Source of the DNA: Candidatus Dormiibacterota bacterium
GTDB lineage: Bacteria; Chloroflexota; Dormibacteria; Dormibacterales; Dormibacteraceae
Direction: 5' to 3'
Assembly: GCA_003151935.1 (NCBI GenBank)
Contig: PLYZ01000055.1
Coordinates: forward strand, 32,782 to 96,781
DNA: 64,000 bases
Position numbers and translations under genes: made by a program. Numbering within the stretch: the first letter of the stretch is position 1; each line of letters opens with the position of its first letter. Shown in pieces: positions 17,510 through 25,631 of the stretch. The notes beneath the pieces are model-generated. The model saw only the letters and a program-made list of their open reading frames with translations. It had not been told where the DNA came from and did not search any database.

Positions 17510-19251
17510 CTGGCCTGCGCGCGCACGTACAGGTCGACCGTCAGCGTCAGCCCCTGGTAATTGCCCAGGGAGTGGGGACCGTTGGACGCGAGGTCGGTGA
17601 ACACCCAGCTGCGGTCGAGCGTGTACCCGCTGCCCGGGCTGCGCACCCAATCGGCGACCGCGCGCAGATAAGGCTGGCGGACCGGATACGCGATGAACTG
17701 CTGCGCCACCTGGGTGATGTCCTCGCGGTAGACGATGACGGCGGGGCACCTGCTCGCCAGGGTCACGTAGTCGGCGACCTTCATCGACGGGTTGACGTCC
17801 ACCGGGGTCGAGCTGGGCGCCTTGCCGCTGGAGTCTGTCATGTAGTACTCGATCGAAGCGGGCCACCCCGGCCCAGGCGCGTACGCGAAGCATTGATCAG
17901 AAGACACGTAGCGCCCCATCTCGTGCGCGATCTGGGTCGTGACGCTCAACAGCTGAGCATTAGACCGCTGCTCGTTGGCCGGCCAGTTCGCCAGAGCAAA
18001 TGCACCGAGGGCATAGACAACCAACAGGTAGGCTGCTGTGGCTCCAAGCACAAGAGATCCTCCCGTGCCCGCACGGGAGGTGGGCGTGCGAAGCACAAAC
18101 CACCTCGCCGCAATCAGCCTCGACATGCCCGCCACGAAGAAGATCCACAGCGGCAGCGCGACCCAGAACCCGACCAGGGTGTTCTTGTTCGAGATCACCG
18201 TGAAGGTTGCCCAATAGAGCGCGAACAGTCCGCCGTAGATCCACTCAGCTCGCGTGAGCCGCCCCCGCAGCAGCGCGACCGCCGCGAGGATCGAGCCGGC
18301 GATGATCGCCCAGACCTCGACCACCCCGAGCTGCTCCGGTAGGCGGACGGCGTAGTACGTCAGCGTGTCCAGCAGGCCAAGGCCCAGGTTGTAGGTACTG
18401 TGAAACGTCACCGAGATCTCGTAGTAGCGCGACACGGTCCCGGAGATGCCGCCCTTGATCGCCCACGGGCCCAGCAGCACCGCCAGCACGACCAGACCCA
18501 GCGCGCTCAGGCGCAGGGCCGACGGCTGCTTGCGGTTCCAGAACCAGACCACGACAAGGGCCAATCCCCAGGCGAGCAGCGAGAGGGGGGCGGTCGAAGG
18601 CTTCGCAAGCACCGCGGCAGCGGCGAACGCCGCCGACACCACGTAGGTCGACCGCCTCGGCGCCCGGTGGTGCTCCACGAGCGGGACGATCGAGCACAGG
18701 ACCATGACGATCGAGAAGAAGTCGGGCCGGAGATCCTCGAGGCTCCAGAGCTCCCCGTAGTTCGCCTGGCCGCTGAAGAACTCCAGGGAGCTCGCCCGCA
18801 CCGCGGCGCTGACCACCGGCAGCACGGCCGTCAGCCCCACCGCCGCCATGGCCACCGACCGGGTGCTGCGCGTGCGCGCGATCCAGTAGACGACCACCAG
18901 CAGCGGCGCCACCGCCCAGAAACGCGCCGTGAACGCCTGCCACGTCCCATCGCCGAGGATGAGCTGCTGGAACGCCATGGCGGCGATCCACAGCGGCGCA
19001 AGGCTGCTGTTCAGCTCAGAAAGAGCGGCCCTCGGATGCAGCCCGATCAGGAGGTGGGCCACCGATCTCGCGGTCCCCAGATAGCTGACCCCGTCGTAAT
19101 CCGGCGCCCTGGAGAGATAGCCCTCCTGGGCGCTGAACCAGGCGTCCACAGCCACCACAGCCGCCGCCACGGCGCCGCAACCCAGCACCGACCAGAGGCT
19201 GGGCCAGCGGGACGGCTGTGCCGCCTCCGGCCAGGCTACCTCGGCAGGCAC
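17506..19251 (-). CDS. Integral-membrane GT-C-like protein
   Basis: 581 residues, GTG at 19251 overlapping the FkbM gene end by 16 bp. It has the same layout and many identical blocks as the downstream gene: WFSAQEGYLSRAPDYDGVSYL, GDGTWQAFTARFWAVAP, SSLEFFSGQANYGELWSLED, KPSTAPLSLLAWG, CFAYAPGPGWPASIEYYMTD and VIVYREDITQVAQQF. The acidic first external loop is where GT-C enzymes place their catalytic Asp. The tandem pair suggests duplication followed by change of sugar or acceptor. Function inferred: transfer of a polyprenyl-linked sugar on the outer face of the membrane. Confidence 0.75.
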   Translation of the reverse strand: MPAEVAWPEAAQPSRWPSLWSVLGCGAVAAAVVAVDAWFSAQEGYLSRAPDYDGVSYLGTARSVAHLLIGLHPRAALSELNSSLAPLWIAAMAFQQLILGDGTWQAFTARFWAVAPLLVVVYWIARTRSTRSVAMAAVGLTAVLPVVSAAVRASSLEFFSGQANYGELWSLEDLRPDFFSIVMVLCSIVPLVEHHRAPRRSTYVVSAAFAAAAVLAKPSTAPLSLLAWGLALVVVWFWNRKQPSALRLSALGLVVLAVLLGPWAIKGGISGTVSRYYEISVTFHSTYNLGLGLLDTLTYYAVRLPEQLGVVEVWAIIAGSILAAVALLRGRLTRAEWIYGGLFALYWATFTVISNKNTLVGFWVALPLWIFFVAGMSRLIAARWFVLRTPTSRAGTGGSLVLGATAAYLLVVYALGAFALANWPANEQRSNAQLLSVTTQIAHEMGRYVSSDQCFAYAPGPGWPASIEYYMTDSSGKAPSSTPVDVNPSMKVADYVTLASRCPAVIVYREDITQVAQQFIAYPVRQPYLRAVADWVRSPGSGYTLDRSWVFTDLASNGPHSLGNYQGLTLTVDLYVRAQAR

Positions 19252-20117
19252 AGGACGTTCACACCGGTGAGCTTGTCGTCGACCAGCGGCTCAGCCGTCC
19301 CTGACGGACCGAACACGCGAATTTCATAGTCATAGGACCGCACCAGCTGCAGCAGCTCGGACGCGCTTGTTCCGAGCTGGCGCAAGGAAGGGTCGTACGC
19401 CTCCGCGACGATGATCGGCCGGAACTTCCGCAGCGTTTCCCGCGCCCCCTGCAGCACGGAAGTCTCGGAACCTTCCACGTCGATCTTCAGCAGGTCGAGC
19501 CGGGTGAGCCCCTGGGCGAAATCGTCCAGACTCATCAGGTCCACCTCGATTGAGCCGGCGCGTGTGTCGGCCGAGTAGGCAAACCCACCGATGGTGTTGT
19601 GGCCGGGGTGGTCAGATCCGGCCACCTCGAGGGTCGCCTTGCCCGCTTCTCGACCCAACGCCTGAGAGTGGACGTGCACATTCTTCAGTGCATTGATCGA
19701 GACGTTGGCCAGCAGCCTCTCCCGATCCCTCGGGCTTGGCTCGAAAGCGTGGACGCTGCCGCCTTCACCGGCGAGGCTGGCTGCCATGAGCGTGAAGATC
19801 CCCGCGTTCGCTCCGACGTCGACGACGCACATGCCAGGACCGATGAGCCTGGACATCGCGAACATCTCGTTGGGTTCGTAGCGGCCATCGACATACGTGC
19901 ACTGGCTTATGTCGCCCAAGAGGTGATGATTGAATCGCAGCCCAAAGTACCAGCCCGTGGTGACGGGCCCGTCATAGCCGCGTGATTGGGCCAGCCTCCA
20001 GATCAGCCTGCGCGTCCAGGCGCCTGGATCCTTTCGATCCCACTGGCCGAAATACCAGCCGGGAACAGGTTCGAGGCGGGGGACATGGAAAGCAGACCTC
20101 GCCGCGAGATCAAGCAC
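19236..20117 (-). CDS. FkbM-family methyltransferase
   Basis: 293 residues, GTG start at 20117. The N-terminal 90 residues are family-specific (GWYFGQWDRKDPGAWTRRL). The SAM core is VVDVGANAGIFTLMAA, then VHAFEPSPRDRERL and LDLLKIDVEGSETSVLQGA, the FkbM signature. The carboxyl half ends in VNVLCLPR. It precedes the two GT-C genes with overlaps, so glycan methylation and GT-C transfer are probably co-expressed. Confidence 0.85.
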   Translation of the reverse strand: MLDLAARSAFHVPRLEPVPGWYFGQWDRKDPGAWTRRLIWRLAQSRGYDGPVTTGWYFGLRFNHHLLGDISQCTYVDGRYEPNEMFAMSRLIGPGMCVVDVGANAGIFTLMAASLAGEGGSVHAFEPSPRDRERLLANVSINALKNVHVHSQALGREAGKATLEVAGSDHPGHNTIGGFAYSADTRAGSIEVDLMSLDDFAQGLTRLDLLKIDVEGSETSVLQGARETLRKFRPIIVAEAYDPSLRQLGTSASELLQLVRSYDYEIRVFGPSGTAEPLVDDKLTGVNVLCLPR

Positions 20118-20219
20118 GGGAGGCAGAGGCCGCCGGGGATGTTCGACGTGACCAGTGGGTTCGCCAGAGCTAGCTTCGATCTGACGAAGATAGCGTGCGT
20201 GTTGCGACGGCGGCCTGGA

Positions 20220-22451
20220 TCAGCTCACTGTGACGGGCGTGCTGGCGACGGTGTCATAAGGGCGCGAGCTGTTCGCATCCTTGACCCAGACCCCGAAGTA
20301 CACCGTGCCGGCGGCGGCGCCGGTGCTGTTCCAGTTGTAGGTCGTGCTCGTCGAGTAGCCCTGCACCACCTGCCAGGTGCTGGATGTGGCCGGCCGCATC
20401 ACGAACTGGTAGAGCGGGCTGGGATCGGTGCAGCCCGATGCAGCGCCGGTGATGGTGACGTGGGTTCCGGAGCCACGAGCCACCGAGGCGGGCGCGGCGG
20501 AGACGGTGACTGAGGCGCAGGAGACCGACTGGACCACGAAGGGGGTGCTGGCGACCGCGTCATACGGGGCCGCGCTGTTCGCGTCCTTGGCCCAGACCCC
20601 GAAGTAAACGGTGCCCGCGGCGGCGCTGGCGCTGTTCCAGGTGAAGGTGGCGCCGGTCGAGTAGGCCTGCGCGACCTGCCAGTTGCTCTGCGAAGCCGGA
20701 CGCATGACGAACTGGTAGAGCGGGTTGGAGTGCGTGCAGCCGGCGGCGACCGCGGTGAAGGTGATATGGGTGCCCGACAGCTGAGGCGAGGCCGGCGAGC
20801 TGGAGATGCCAACCGAGCCACAGGAGCCAGGGTTGATCAAATAAGGGACGCTGGCCACGGTGTCATAGGCGGCTGGGCTGGTCACATCCCTGGCCCAGAC
20901 CCCGAAGTAAACGGTGCCGTTGCCGGCGCCGGCGCTGTTCCAGTTGTAGGTGGCGCTCGTCGAGTAGCCCTGCACGACCTGCCAGGTGCTGGACGAGGCC
21001 GGACGCATGACGAACTGGTAGAGGGCGTTTGGGCAGCCCGTGGCGCCGGCGGTGAAGGTGACGTGGGTGCCCGGGGCCTGCGGCGACAAGGGCGCCGCGG
21101 TCTCAGTCACTGAAGCGCAGGCGGCAGGAGTAGCCGTGAACGTGGTGGTCGTGAAGGTGTCATATCGGCCGAGAGCGTCGGTGGTGTCGCCCGCGCTGCT
21201 CGAGTCGCGCGCCCGAGCCATGAAGTAGTACCGGCCCAACACCGGGGCGGTGGTCCTCCAGCTGAACGTCGCGCTGCTCGAGTAGTCCTGACCCAGATTC
21301 CAGGTGGTCGATCCAGGCAGCTGCACCCAGAACTGGTAGAGCGGGTGGGGGCAGCCCGTCGAGCTGGACGTGAACTGGACGGTCGTGCCGTAAGGGCCGG
21401 GCGACGCCGGCGAGGACGTCAGGTTTGCGGAGCCGCAGTGGCCGGGAATGACGGCGTTGGTGGTCAGGCTGTCCGTGCCGTCAGCGTCCGTGGCCGTCAC
21501 GGTGAACGTGTAGCTGGTGCCCGGCGTCAGGTTGTTGAACGTGGTGGAGGTTGCGGTCGCAGGCAGGTTCTGAGTCACGCTGGCCGGCGTACTGGTCACG
21601 GTGTAGCCGGTGATCGGCTTGGCAGTTGGTTGGCAGGTCTGCGCCGGCTGCCAGGTGACCGTCGCGCTGGTGAAGCCGTTCACGGCGACAGGGTCGGGAC
21701 CCATAACGGGCGGGCTGGGCAGCGCGCTCGCGTAGGACTGGGCAAGGCCCATGTAGTACGTCCAGTCCCAGTTCGGCCCAGGGTCGGTGTGATGGTCTGA
21801 GCCTCCGTAGAGACCGGGGTTGTTGGGGTCGGGGACCTGGTAGTGGCCGATGACGTGGTTGCGGTCCATCGGCACGCCCCAGCGCGAGCAGATCGACGCG
21901 ATCAGGTGCGCACTGGCCTGGTACATCGCGGTCGTGTACCAGGTCGGCTGAGCGTACGCATAGCCCTCGTGCTCGATGCCGATCGCGCGAGTGTTGTAGT
22001 CCCAGTTGCCCGCGTGCCATGCGATGTCTTGCTCGTGCACCATCTGCGTGATCTGGCCCGCGTCGGAGACCACGTAATGCGCCGACGCCGCGAAACTGGG
22101 GTCCTGAAAATCCTGGATCGCTGTCGCGTACGTGCCTTCGGTGTCGTGGATGACGATCAGCTGCACAGGGTAGTCATGCGGCCGGTTTGCCCACGAGAAG
22201 TTGTTCAAGTTGGCCGGATTCCAGGTTGCCAAGGGATAGTCGGGAGTACTGCTGACGGCTTGCGCACCGCCGGCTGACGCGGCCGAGCTCTGCGCCGGCA
22301 ACGGCTGCGGCGGCAGCGTGATCTGCTGGCCCGAGCTCAGCGCGCTCTGCATCACCGAGGTGAAAGACGGCGTGGCGGCATAGACGCTTGCTTGAGGGGT
22401 CAGCGCGACGATCACAGGCAAGACGCACAGCCACCCAAGCTGCCTGCGCAT
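20220..22451 (-). CDS. Secreted N-acetylmuramoyl-L-alanine amidase with FN3 and four C-terminal Cys-paired repeats
   Basis: 743 residues. Signal peptide about 1-26. Amidase_2 domain about 95-235 with IVIHDTEGTY (H102), IGIEHEGY and HHTDPGPNWDW (H221, D223), the zinc-ligand pattern of peptidoglycan amidases. A fibronectin type III-like domain follows (PITGYTVTSTPASV, TPGTSYTFTVTATD). Residues 350-743 hold four repeats of about 90 residues, each with a leading Cys, a second Cys about 25 residues on, LYQFVMRPASSSTWQ, and GTVYFGVWAKDANS. ATG 22451 is preferred over TTG 22490, because that TTG forms a -35 box. It probably cleaves or binds cell wall, with the repeats facing outward. Confidence 0.85.
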   Translation of the reverse strand: MRRQLGWLCVLPVIVALTPQASVYAATPSFTSVMQSALSSGQQITLPPQPLPAQSSAASAGGAQAVSSTPDYPLATWNPANLNNFSWANRPHDYPVQLIVIHDTEGTYATAIQDFQDPSFAASAHYVVSDAGQITQMVHEQDIAWHAGNWDYNTRAIGIEHEGYAYAQPTWYTTAMYQASAHLIASICSRWGVPMDRNHVIGHYQVPDPNNPGLYGGSDHHTDPGPNWDWTYYMGLAQSYASALPSPPVMGPDPVAVNGFTSATVTWQPAQTCQPTAKPITGYTVTSTPASVTQNLPATATSTTFNNLTPGTSYTFTVTATDADGTDSLTTNAVIPGHCGSANLTSSPASPGPYGTTVQFTSSSTGCPHPLYQFWVQLPGSTTWNLGQDYSSSATFSWRTTAPVLGRYYFMARARDSSSAGDTTDALGRYDTFTTTTFTATPAACASVTETAAPLSPQAPGTHVTFTAGATGCPNALYQFVMRPASSSTWQVVQGYSTSATYNWNSAGAGNGTVYFGVWARDVTSPAAYDTVASVPYLINPGSCGSVGISSSPASPQLSGTHITFTAVAAGCTHSNPLYQFVMRPASQSNWQVAQAYSTGATFTWNSASAAAGTVYFGVWAKDANSAAPYDAVASTPFVVQSVSCASVTVSAAPASVARGSGTHVTITGAASGCTDPSPLYQFVMRPATSSTWQVVQGYSTSTTYNWNSTGAAAGTVYFGVWVKDANSSRPYDTVASTPVTVS

Positions 22452-22460
22452 CCCAGGGAC

Positions 22461-22490
22461 GATACAGGAAGAACCGGTTCTAAATGTCAA
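22461..22490 (-). promoter_or_regulatory. Predicted promoter of the amidase gene
   Basis: On the minus strand TTGACA (22485-22490) is followed after 18 bp by TGTATC (22461-22466). The ATG at 22451 is 15 nt after the first base of the -10, so the transcript would have little or no leader. The spacer contains AGAACCGGTTCT, a perfect 12-bp palindrome that could be an operator. Confidence 0.5.
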
Positions 22491-22501
22491 GGTTCAGCGG
22501 A

Positions 22502-22537
22502 TAAAAATGAAGCGCCGCCGGGATCTCCCGGCGGCGC
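22502..22537 (-). terminator. Rho-independent terminator after the repeat-protein gene
   Basis: Read on the minus strand, a 12-bp perfect GC stem (22512-22523 pairing with 22526-22537) is followed by TTCATTTTTA. It lies 35 bp after the stop of the gene at 22573 and just before the amidase promoter, so the two repeat-protein genes are separate transcription units. Confidence 0.85.
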
Positions 22538-22572
22538 CCCAGATCGAGGTCAGGTCCTCGGTTACTTCGCTA

Positions 22573-23655
22573 TTAGGTCACCGGGACGCCAACGCTCGCG
22601 ACGTTGTCGTAGCCGGCGGAGCTGGTGCTGTTGACGTCTTTCACATGGACTCCGAGGTACACGGTGCCGATGGCCGCGCCTGTGCTGTTCCAGTTGTACG
22701 TGGCGACGGCACTATAGGCCTGGACCAGCTGCCACGTGCTTGACGAGGCGGGTCGGATCCAGAACTCGAAGAGTGGCGAGTTGGTGCAGGTGGCCGCGGC
22801 GGTGGCGATGACGTGCGTGCCGCTGGTGTTGCTGTGCACGACGGTGGTCGGGACCGGGGTAATGGTCGGCACGCCGCACACAGATGCGTACACGGTGACG
22901 GGGGTGCTGGCGACGACGTCATAACCCGCGGAACTCGTGCTGTTCGCGTCTTTGATGTGGACTCCGAGGTACACGACGCCGGGCAGCGCGCCCGAGCTGT
23001 CCCAGTTGTAGGTCGCCAGGGCGCTGTAGGCCTGAACCAGCTGCCACGTGCTTACCGAGGCAGGCCGAATCCAGAACTCGTAGCGCGGCGTGGTGGTGCA
23101 GGTTGTGATGGTGGCGGTCGCAATGACGTGGGTGCCGCCAGGGTTGGGGTCGGCGTTCACCGATGTCGGGGCGGCGGTGATGCCGGGCCCACTGCATACA
23201 GAGGGCGGTGCAGCGGTCACGGTGACCGGCGTGCTGGCGACGGCGTCATAGGCCGCCGGGCTGGTGGCGTCTTTCACGTGGACCCCGAGGTACACGGTGC
23301 CGACGGCTGCGCCCGTGGTGTTCCAGTCATAGGTCGCCGTGGTGCTATACGCCTGAACCAACTGCCAGGTGCTTGAAGTGGAGACGCGCAGCCAGAACTC
23401 GTAACGCGGGCTGCTTGGGCAGCCGCTGGCGGTGGCGGTGGCGATGACGTGAGTACCGCCGCTCGTGCTGTACACCACGGTTGTGGGCACCGCCGTGATG
23501 CCCGCTCCCCCGCAGTAAGCAGTCGTCAGAAAGATGTGCAGAGACGCGCCACCAGACGTTGAAGCAAGCGCGGACGGAGCGATGGCGGCCGCGCCCAACA
23601 AAACCGTGACGATCGCCGCCGGGATCAGGCCCCGAGATCTAAGTCGTTTGATCAA
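22573..23655 (-). CDS. Secreted protein made of three Cys-paired repeats
   Basis: 360 residues, TTG start at 23655 with AAAGGAG eight bases upstream. A signal peptide (1-31, ending around PSALASTSG) is followed only by three tandem copies of the repeat also found in the amidase: RYEFWLRVSTSSTWQLVQAY, TYDWNTTGAAVGTVYLGVHV and ASTPVTV. Each copy has two cysteines. No catalytic domain is present, so it may act as a structural, adhesive or glycan-carrying surface protein. It has its own promoter at 23743-23771 and terminator at 22502-22537. Confidence 0.82.
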   Translation of the reverse strand: MIKRLRSRGLIPAAIVTVLLGAAAIAPSALASTSGGASLHIFLTTAYCGGAGITAVPTTVVYSTSGGTHVIATATASGCPSSPRYEFWLRVSTSSTWQLVQAYSTTATYDWNTTGAAVGTVYLGVHVKDATSPAAYDAVASTPVTVTAAPPSVCSGPGITAAPTSVNADPNPGGTHVIATATITTCTTTPRYEFWIRPASVSTWQLVQAYSALATYNWDSSGALPGVVYLGVHIKDANSTSSAGYDVVASTPVTVYASVCGVPTITPVPTTVVHSNTSGTHVIATAAATCTNSPLFEFWIRPASSSTWQLVQAYSAVATYNWNSTGAAIGTVYLGVHVKDVNSTSSAGYDNVASVGVPVT

Positions 23656-23742
23656 CGCTGGTCTCCTTTGCCGCGGCAGCGGTCAGTTGAAGGGAAACAG
23701 ATTGCACCCGTGCGCACACTCCCCCCAGGGATAGGCGCTAGT

Positions 23743-23771
23743 TTTGTACCACGCCCAGCCCTTCGGGTCAA
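23743..23771 (-). promoter_or_regulatory. Predicted sigma-70-type promoter of the repeat-protein gene
   Basis: Minus-strand TTGACC (23766-23771), a 17-bp spacer, then TACAAA (23743-23748). Transcription would begin about 80 nt before the TTG start at 23655, leaving room for the AAAGGAG ribosome site. A short open frame ending FPFN crosses this promoter and is not considered coding. Confidence 0.6.
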
Positions 23772-23851
23772 GTACGAGCTTCAGCAATTGGACCCGTACC
23801 GTTAACTCAACTTGAACGTGACGCGAACTTGAGACTTGATGCGAGCGGCGG

Positions 23852-24928
23852 CTACCCGGTCCCGGCCCGCATGGCATGTGAAACCAGCGCCCAGCTGCCG
23901 CCGCCGTCGTTGGAGACGTACAGGTCACCCCCGTAGCAGTAGGCAAAAAACGTTGCCGAACCGGCGTGGCCGGCGATCGCCTCGACGGTCTGGTCGCTCG
24001 GCAGGCCGCTGCCTGGAACCCACGTCGCGCCACCATTGGTGCTGTACGAAATCAGGCCTGGCGAGCCCAATTTGGCCCCGCCGTTGCCCACCAGGATCGT
24101 GCCATTCCCTCCCGCTGCGACCGGACCGCTGAAGGAGCCACCGGTTGCCTGCCAGGAGCTGCCGGTCAGCAAGTAATCGCCATGTCCCGCGACCCGGACC
24201 AGAAGCGTGGGGTGGTTGCCACTGACGACGGCCATTTCAGTCACCGCGCCCTGAGCCACGGCGGGCTGTTCGGTGACGCTTTGCCCGTAGCTGGCCAGTT
24301 GAAAGACCCGGTTCCCGGAAGCAAGGTAGAACTGGCCCAGTGCCTGTCCAGGAACGACGATGGGATTGCTCAGCTGCGGCACGCTTGACTCCGACCACGT
24401 GGCCGATCCGTCCCGAGTCACCAGCAGCCGGCCCTGATGCGCGAACAGCCAGACGTTGGGCTCGAGGGAGCTGATCGCCAGCGGTTGATATGGACCCTTG
24501 CCCGGAGGCGGATTGAGCGCCGGCGCCCAGGCGACCCCGTCGTTTGTGAATTGAATCGTCGCGCCACCGGTGATCGCGTGCCGAGGGTTGGCCGAGTCAA
24601 TCGCCAGACCCGAGTTGATAGGGGGCGCGACCACGACGATCCAGGTGCGGCCACCGTCAGCCGACCCAATGGCCTGGCTCCCGACCGTCGCGATGACGGT
24701 GTTGGAGCCGTTCGTCACCAGCCGACCGGAAGCACCGAGGATCCCGGGCGTCTTGACCGTAGGAGAGGGAGTGGGCAAGGGGCTGGGCGACGGCTGAACA
24801 AAGCCGGCGGTCTCACCATGCCGGTCCGGCGAAAGCGATGAGAGGCTCGACCCGACCGCCACCCCAAGGCCGATCACCAGACCGACCAGCAGGACTCCGG
24901 CAACCACGGCCCAGCGAGGCGGCGTCAT
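23852..24928 (-). CDS. Membrane-anchored Asp-box (BNR) beta-propeller protein
   Basis: 358 residues. One N-terminal membrane helix (about 7-28), a Pro/Ser/Thr-rich linker (PSPSPLPTPSPT), then a domain with repeated Asp-box turns: SADGGRTW (89-96), TNDGVAW, TRDGSATW, STNGGATW and SNDGGGSW. Asp-box propellers occur in sialidases and in sorting or stability factors; no catalytic sialidase residues were identified. Its ATG overlaps the stop of the PHP gene (ATGA). Probably extracytoplasmic and tethered; role unknown. Confidence 0.78.
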   Translation of the reverse strand: MTPPRWAVVAGVLLVGLVIGLGVAVGSSLSSLSPDRHGETAGFVQPSPSPLPTPSPTVKTPGILGASGRLVTNGSNTVIATVGSQAIGSADGGRTWIVVVAPPINSGLAIDSANPRHAITGGATIQFTNDGVAWAPALNPPPGKGPYQPLAISSLEPNVWLFAHQGRLLVTRDGSATWSESSVPQLSNPIVVPGQALGQFYLASGNRVFQLASYGQSVTEQPAVAQGAVTEMAVVSGNHPTLLVRVAGHGDYLLTGSSWQATGGSFSGPVAAGGNGTILVGNGGAKLGSPGLISYSTNGGATWVPGSGLPSDQTVEAIAGHAGSATFFAYCYGGDLYVSNDGGGSWALVSHAMRAGTG

Positions 24929-25539
24929 GGACGGCGAAGTTTAGGCAAATGGAGGCCAGATCGTCGCCCCACGATCCTGCCCGCCCGCAGTTTGGCCAGA
25001 AAGTCCTGGGCACCCGCAAACCCCTCGAGCTCGACATAGACCGCACCGATCTCCTTCAGCGAGTGCGCATCCGAGCCCGCTCCCGGAGCCGCGCCCAACA
25101 GGTCGCAAAGCTGAGCGGCCCGCGTGTTGATCCGGTCGTCAGACCGCCCATTCCACACCTCCACGATGTCGATCATGTCCGCGATCTCCTCAATCGCCTC
25201 TTCGGTGAGATGCCGCCGCTGAGAGTCGTAGGGGTGCTCGAGATAGACCAGGCCCCCCTGGGCCTTGATCCGGGCAGCCGCCTCCGCAGCCGGAAGCCGG
25301 GCCGGAACCGCCTCGGTCAAGAACAGCCCAATGAGCTCTCCGGAGGCAGTCATGAGCTCCTCGCCGAGCACAACCTCCCGGCCCTGCTCCCGCAGGCCAA
25401 CGGCACCCTCGATGGTGTTGTGGTCGGTGAGAAACATCGGCGCCAGCCCGAGTTCCCGGCATCGACCCGCGACCAGCGCCGGATCGACCGAGCAGTCAAA
25501 TGACGCCGAGCTGTGAACATGGAGGTCGATTCTCACCAT
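24925..25539 (-). CDS. PHP-domain phosphoesterase
   Basis: 204 residues. PHP metal-site motifs are all present: DLHVHSS (H7, H9), FLTDHNT (D39, H40), VVLGEEL (E60/E61), YLEHPYD (H102) and GAGSDAHS (D157, H159). PHP proteins hydrolyse phosphate esters; the CpsB/YwqE type dephosphorylates the capsule tyrosine kinase. Here the gene is divergent from a Wzc/CpsD-type kinase (93 bp between starts), making that role attractive, but the sequence is shorter than CpsB and the short PHP family also includes nucleotide phosphatases. Confidence 0.82.
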   Translation of the reverse strand: MVRIDLHVHSSASFDCSVDPALVAGRCRELGLAPMFLTDHNTIEGAVGLREQGREVVLGEELMTASGELIGLFLTEAVPARLPAAEAAARIKAQGGLVYLEHPYDSQRRHLTEEAIEEIADMIDIVEVWNGRSDDRINTRAAQLCDLLGAAPGAGSDAHSLKEIGAVYVELEGFAGAQDFLAKLRAGRIVGRRSGLHLPKLRRP

Positions 25540-25631
25540 CGCAGGGTGAGGTTATCTCGCGCGTGCCACAAAGGGCCGGCGCGAGTAGGATGATCAATCT
25601 TTGCGACTCTTAGGGGAGACTTAACGCGTCC

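Noticed and set aside
23683..24036. Minus-strand frame ending in GWAWYKTSAYPW and FPFN
   Set aside because: It starts inside the Asp-box gene in another frame and covers the predicted promoter of the repeat-protein gene; no ribosome site or homologous pattern.
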